Source: an uncultured Clostridia bacterium (GTDB lineage: Bacteria; Bacillota; Clostridia; TANB77; CAG-508). From it: a DNA stretch of 17,057 bases. How positions within the stretch are numbered: the stretch's first letter is position 1; each line of letters opens with the position of its first letter. Made by a program: the position numbers and the translations under genes. Shown in pieces: positions 13,945 through 17,057 of the stretch. The notes under the pieces were generated by a model. It had not been told where the DNA came from and searched no databases. It saw only the letters and a program-made list of their open reading frames with translations. The stretch spans positions 1-17,057 of the forward strand of contig CAQPRV010000114.1 of the NCBI GenBank assembly GCA_948857205.1. Reading direction: 5' to 3'.

Positions 13945-15327
13945 AAGTTTATTTTTATAATCTATTAATTTATATAGTGAAAAACCAGCGAAACCAATAA
14001 GTAATGCTACAAATCCTACAAAAGTTGCACTACCAGCTTTAGGTATAATTTTAGGTGCTATATCTGGCTCTTTTGGTTGTTCAACAGGTTTTTTTACCTC
14101 TGGTTCAATTAATTTTAATTGTGGAGAGATGTCAGAAGTATTATTTTTTTCTTTACCTTCAAAGTCTTTATAAGTGATATCAACTTTTTTATTAGTATTT
14201 AATATTTTATTAACAATTTTGCTATCAAATTCTTTTTTCAATTTTAGTGTGTATTGAACTGTTGCAGTTTCTCCACTTGCTAGTTCTGGAATTGTCCATG
14301 TTATTGAATTATCCTTTGTGTCAACTTTTGCAGATATATTTCCTTTATTTACTTCCGCTACATATGCAAAATCGAAATTTTTTATGATTTCATCTGGAAA
14401 GTAATCTTTAATTATAATATCTGTAAAAGATTTTTCGATTGGTACTAAAGTGTTATAAATATCAGTAGTTATTGTTTTTTCTACTTCTTCATCTGTTACA
14501 TAATAGAATTTTCCTACTGTTGGTTTTTCTGAAGTGCCAAATATTTCTGATATTATTTGACCATAAGATTTTGTAGCAGTTCCTGGAATATAATCTTCAT
14601 TATCAATTCCTGTTAACATTTGTATTATTTTTATTTCATTTTTTTCGATGTCTAATAATTCTTCTTTTGTTTTTGATATAACATCATCAGAATAATATTT
14701 TTTGTTATAGTCAATTGCTATATTTGGAACACCATCTGTTAAAACAATTATATATTTGTTATCTGTAGATGTTGTGAATTGTTTTGAAGCTAGTTGTATT
14801 CCAGCTTGTAAATTTGTTCTTGGTCCATCAGTTTTTATATTTGATATGGCATTAGTAAGTATTGTTAAGTCATTTGTAAGTGGTGCAGTAACTGATGCAT
14901 CTGCAGTTGAACCTTCTTTAGATATATCAATATTTGATGAAAAGTCAACTATTCCAATTTTTAATTTATTATTATCTTTTAGTAAATTTGCTATTAGTGA
15001 CTTCGCTGATTCAAAAATTACTTCTTTTCTTGTTTTTCCAGTTGGAAGTTTTGTTTCCATACTTTTTGAATTGTCTAATACTAATACTAATTCTCCAGTT
15101 GGTTTAATTGATGTTTCTTCATTTGTTACTTTTAATTGTAATGTAACTTCTTTGTTTTCTAAGTTTTTAGATATTAGTTTTTTTTCAAAACTTGAATTTT
15201 CTCCTAATTCTATTGTACAAACAGGTTCTTTTACTACACTCATTGTTACTGTGCTATATGATGCAAATGTTATATTTGCTAATAGAATTATGAGTAAAAA
15301 TAAACTTAATAATATTTTTTTCTTCAT
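13939..15327 (-). CDS. Secreted von Willebrand A-domain surface protein
   Basis: This is a 462-aa exported protein. Residues 1-23 form a signal peptide (MKKK, hydrophobic core, then ANITFA). The VWA domain runs from ~78 to ~290. Its metal-ion-dependent adhesion site is visible as D85-x-S87-x-S89 (LDNSKS), Thr171 (GPRTNL) and Asp198 (VLTDG). A beta-rich domain (~295-405, with NSITWTIPELASGETATVQYTLKL) resembles DUF11/adhesin-type spacer domains. A Pro/Lys/Glu linker follows, then IPKAG (428-432), a ~20-residue hydrophobic segment and a Lys-rich end. That layout mimics an LPXTG sortase signal with Ala for Thr; plain membrane anchoring is the alternative. AAAGGAG (15336-15342 on the complement) is 8 bases from the ATG. 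Binding partner unknown: adhesion or pilus-tip roles are typical of the family, not shown here. Confidence 0.85.
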   Translation of the reverse strand: MKKKILLSLFLLIILLANITFASYSTVTMSVVKEPVCTIELGENSSFEKKLISKNLENKEVTLQLKVTNEETSIKPTGELVLVLDNSKSMETKLPTGKTRKEVIFESAKSLIANLLKDNNKLKIGIVDFSSNIDISKEGSTADASVTAPLTNDLTILTNAISNIKTDGPRTNLQAGIQLASKQFTTSTDNKYIIVLTDGVPNIAIDYNKKYYSDDVISKTKEELLDIEKNEIKIIQMLTGIDNEDYIPGTATKSYGQIISEIFGTSEKPTVGKFYYVTDEEVEKTITTDIYNTLVPIEKSFTDIIIKDYFPDEIIKNFDFAYVAEVNKGNISAKVDTKDNSITWTIPELASGETATVQYTLKLKKEFDSKIVNKILNTNKKVDITYKDFEGKEKNNTSDISPQLKLIEPEVKKPVEQPKEPDIAPKIIPKAGSATFVGFVALLIGFAGFSLYKLIDYKNKLK

Positions 15328-15367
15328 ATGTTTTTCTCCTTTATTTTATTTTTTTAAATTTATATTT

Positions 15368-15395
15368 ATTTTATCACAAATTTAAAAATATACAA
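15368..15395 (-). promoter_or_regulatory. Probable promoter of the VWA gene
   Basis: On the minus strand, TTGTAT (15390-15395) and TAAAAT (15368-15373) are 16 bases apart, and TGA directly before the -10 gives an extended -10. The start codon is about 40 bases downstream. The rest of the 15396-15589 gap must also hold the enolase promoter, which I cannot place confidently. Confidence 0.5.
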
Positions 15396-15589
15396 CATAA
15401 AATATAAAATTTTGTATATTTTTGTTTAATTATTTTTAATATTAGGAGTTAAGCAATTTTTAATCCTAAAAGTTTATTATTTTTTTGTTTCTAAAAAGTT
15501 AAAACTATAACTAATAATTTTTAGTATAAATGTTTCAAATTAGTATAGAATAATATAAGGAAAATAATTCCTAGAAAAAGGAGGATATT

Positions 15590-16858
15590 ATGAAAAATTA
15601 TTTAGAAATTGAAGAAATAAAGGCAATTGAGATACTAGATTCGAGAGGTAATCCAACAGTTCAAGTAGATGTAAGATTAGAAGATGGAAGCTATGGAATA
15701 GCATCAGTTCCTTCAGGTGCATCAACTGGAAGCTTTGAAGCTGTTGAATTAAGAGATGGTGAAAAAAATAGATTTATGGGGAAGGGAACTCAAAAGGCAA
15801 TTGAGAACATAAATAAAAAGATTTCAAAAGAATTAATAGGTTTAAATGCTTTTGAACAAAGAAAAATTGATGAAGCAATGATAAAACTAGATGATACACC
15901 AAATAAATCAAATTTAGGAGCGAATAGCATATTAGGTGTATCTTTAGCAGTAGCAAAAGCAGCAGCTAATTCTTTAAATTTAGAATTATTTCAATATTTA
16001 GGAGGAATAAATGCAACGGAATTACCAATTCCTATGATGAATATTTTAAATGGAGGTAAACATTCAGAAAATAATGTTAGCATACAAGAGTTTATGATTA
16101 TGCCAATTGGAGAAATAACTTTTGCAGAAAGATTACGTAGAGGAGCTGAAATATATCATACTTTAAAAAAAGTACTAAAAGAGAAAGGATATGATGTAGG
16201 AGTAGGAGATGAAGGAGGATTTGCTCCAAATTTACAAAGTGAAGAAGAGGCACTAGATGTTATAATTGAAGCAATAAAAAAAGCTGGATATGAACCTAAA
16301 AAAGATATTGCATTAGCTTTAGATATAGCTAGTACAGAAATGTATGATGAAGCTAAAAAGATAGGTAAAGATGGATATTATTTTTGGAAAACAGATAAAA
16401 TGAAAACAAAACAAGAAATGATAGATTATATTATAGAATTATGCGAAAAATATCCAATTATTTCAATAGAAGATGGTTTGGCAGAAGAAGATTGGGAAAG
16501 CTGGAAAGTTTTAACAGAAAGATTAGGAGATAAAATTCAATTAGTTGGAGATGATTTATTTGTTACAAATAAATCTCGTTTAAGAAGAGGAATAGATAAA
16601 GAAGTTGCAAATGCAATTTTAGTAAAACCAAATCAAATAGGTAGTTTAACAGAAACTCTTGATACAATAAAAATGGCAAAGAAAAATGGATATAGAACTG
16701 TTATTTCACATAGATCAGGAGAAACAGAAGATACTACTATAGCAGATATTGCAGTTGCAGTAAATGCTGGGCAAATAAAGACAGGTGCTCCTTGTAGAAC
16801 GGATAGAGTTGCGAAATATAATAGATTATTAAAAATTGAAAACGAGCTTAATGACTAA
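15590..16858 (+). CDS. eno: Enolase (phosphopyruvate hydratase)
   Basis: Enolase dehydrates 2-phosphoglycerate to phosphoenolpyruvate in glycolysis; it is Mg-dependent and cytosolic, and sometimes found on the cell surface. It has 422 aa, close to the usual ~430. Motifs in order are ILDSRGNPTVQV, SVPSGASTGSFEAVELRDG, GVGDEGGFAPNL with Glu208, SIEDGLAEEDWESW, LVGDDLFVTN, ILVKPNQIGSLTET with the catalytic base Lys346, and SHRSGETEDTTIADIAVA. AAGGAGG at 15578-15584 is 5 bases before the ATG, a strong site as expected for an abundant enzyme. It stands alone: none of the other lower-glycolysis genes (gap, pgk, tpi, gpm) that often sit beside it are in the window. Confidence 0.98.
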   Translation: MKNYLEIEEIKAIEILDSRGNPTVQVDVRLEDGSYGIASVPSGASTGSFEAVELRDGEKNRFMGKGTQKAIENINKKISKELIGLNAFEQRKIDEAMIKLDDTPNKSNLGANSILGVSLAVAKAAANSLNLELFQYLGGINATELPIPMMNILNGGKHSENNVSIQEFMIMPIGEITFAERLRRGAEIYHTLKKVLKEKGYDVGVGDEGGFAPNLQSEEEALDVIIEAIKKAGYEPKKDIALALDIASTEMYDEAKKIGKDGYYFWKTDKMKTKQEMIDYIIELCEKYPIISIEDGLAEEDWESWKVLTERLGDKIQLVGDDLFVTNKSRLRRGIDKEVANAILVKPNQIGSLTETLDTIKMAKKNGYRTVISHRSGETEDTTIADIAVAVNAGQIKTGAPCRTDRVAKYNRLLKIENELND

Positions 16859-16897
16859 AATGTAGTCTATTATGTTATAGTTTAGTAAATAGATATT

Positions 16898-16917
16898 GGT
16901 CTAAGTTATCTTAGACC
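16898..16917 (+). terminator. Hairpin after enolase, possible terminator
   Basis: GGTCTAAG (16898-16905) and CTTAGACC (16910-16917) form a perfect 8-bp stem with a TTAT loop. The nearest T-run (TTTTTT) is about 12 bases beyond the stem, so it is at best a weak terminator; an RNA-stabilising hairpin for the enolase message is equally possible. The sequence from 16930 to 17008 shows nothing recognisable. Confidence 0.45.
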
Positions 16918-17008
16918 TACAAATCTTGATTTTTTAGTGAGTATTTATTTTAATAAGGGAAAAAAATATCTAAAATATTTATTCAAATTCTCGGCTGCCT
17001 TACAAATA

Positions 17009-17057
17009 TTAAGAAATTCTAATCATATAAAATGCGCCTCTTTCACGTTCAAAACTA
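17009..17057 (-). CDS. Possible C-terminal end of a minus-strand gene, cut by the window edge
   Basis: On the minus strand the last 49 bases read SFERERGAFYMIRIS followed by TAA (17009-17011). The codons CGT and GGC GCA are richer in G and C than the surrounding spacer, which hints at coding sequence. Only 15 residues are visible, too few to name a family, so this is a weak call. Confidence 0.25.
   Translation of the reverse strand, partial: SFERERGAFYMIRIS

Noticed and set aside
14756..15385. Plus-strand frame of 209 residues opposite the VWA gene
   Set aside because: The minus-strand gene has a signal peptide, MIDAS residues, a ribosome binding site and a promoter; the opposite frame has none of these.

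Overview
The window is about 17 kb of very AT-rich DNA. The base composition, AGGAGG-type ribosome binding sites, TTG/GTG starts and gene content (WhiA, DUF1189 membrane protein, FemX-type ligase, sortase-like surface protein) indicate a low-GC Firmicute. An uncultured gut-type member of the Clostridia is my best guess, but that placement is inference. The standard genetic code is used.

Left part (1-3470), accessory DNA. It opens with the 3' end of a broken DDE transposase, a cluster of hairpins and a sequence that looks like an insertion-sequence end. Next come an unrecognised 154-residue gene and a decayed three-part gene. That gene joins about ten 30-residue helical repeats to an amidoligase (COOH-NH2 ligase) domain and then to the relic of a Nudix domain. 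It carries a frameshift, an in-frame stop and an apparent internal deletion. A clean terminator and a second copy of the IS-end-like sequence close the block. This is the most unusual part of the window.

Middle part (3477-12031), housekeeping genes, all on the + strand. A promoter leads into a FemX-type peptidoglycan aminoacyl ligase, followed by alanine racemase (TTG start), a DUF1189 membrane protein whose start overlaps the alr stop, and the membrane protease FtsH. A 360-bp element with 35-bp imperfect terminal inverted repeats (a MITE) starts directly after the ftsH stop codon and ends 18 bp before prmC. prmC, whiA and hemW follow with gaps of 16-19 bp and look like one operon.

Right part (12032-17057). 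recN has its own strong promoter, framed by a perfect 12-bp inverted repeat. It converges on a minus-strand gene for a secreted von Willebrand A-domain surface protein with a noncanonical sortase-like tail. A perfect 25-bp inverted repeat forms a shared bidirectional terminator between the two. Enolase follows on the + strand, then a hairpin and possibly the last codons of a minus-strand gene running off the window.

Functional themes are cell-envelope building and quality control (femX, alr, DUF1189, ftsH, the VWA protein), translation termination (prmC), division control (whiA), heme or radical-SAM chemistry (hemW), DNA repair (recN) and glycolysis (eno).
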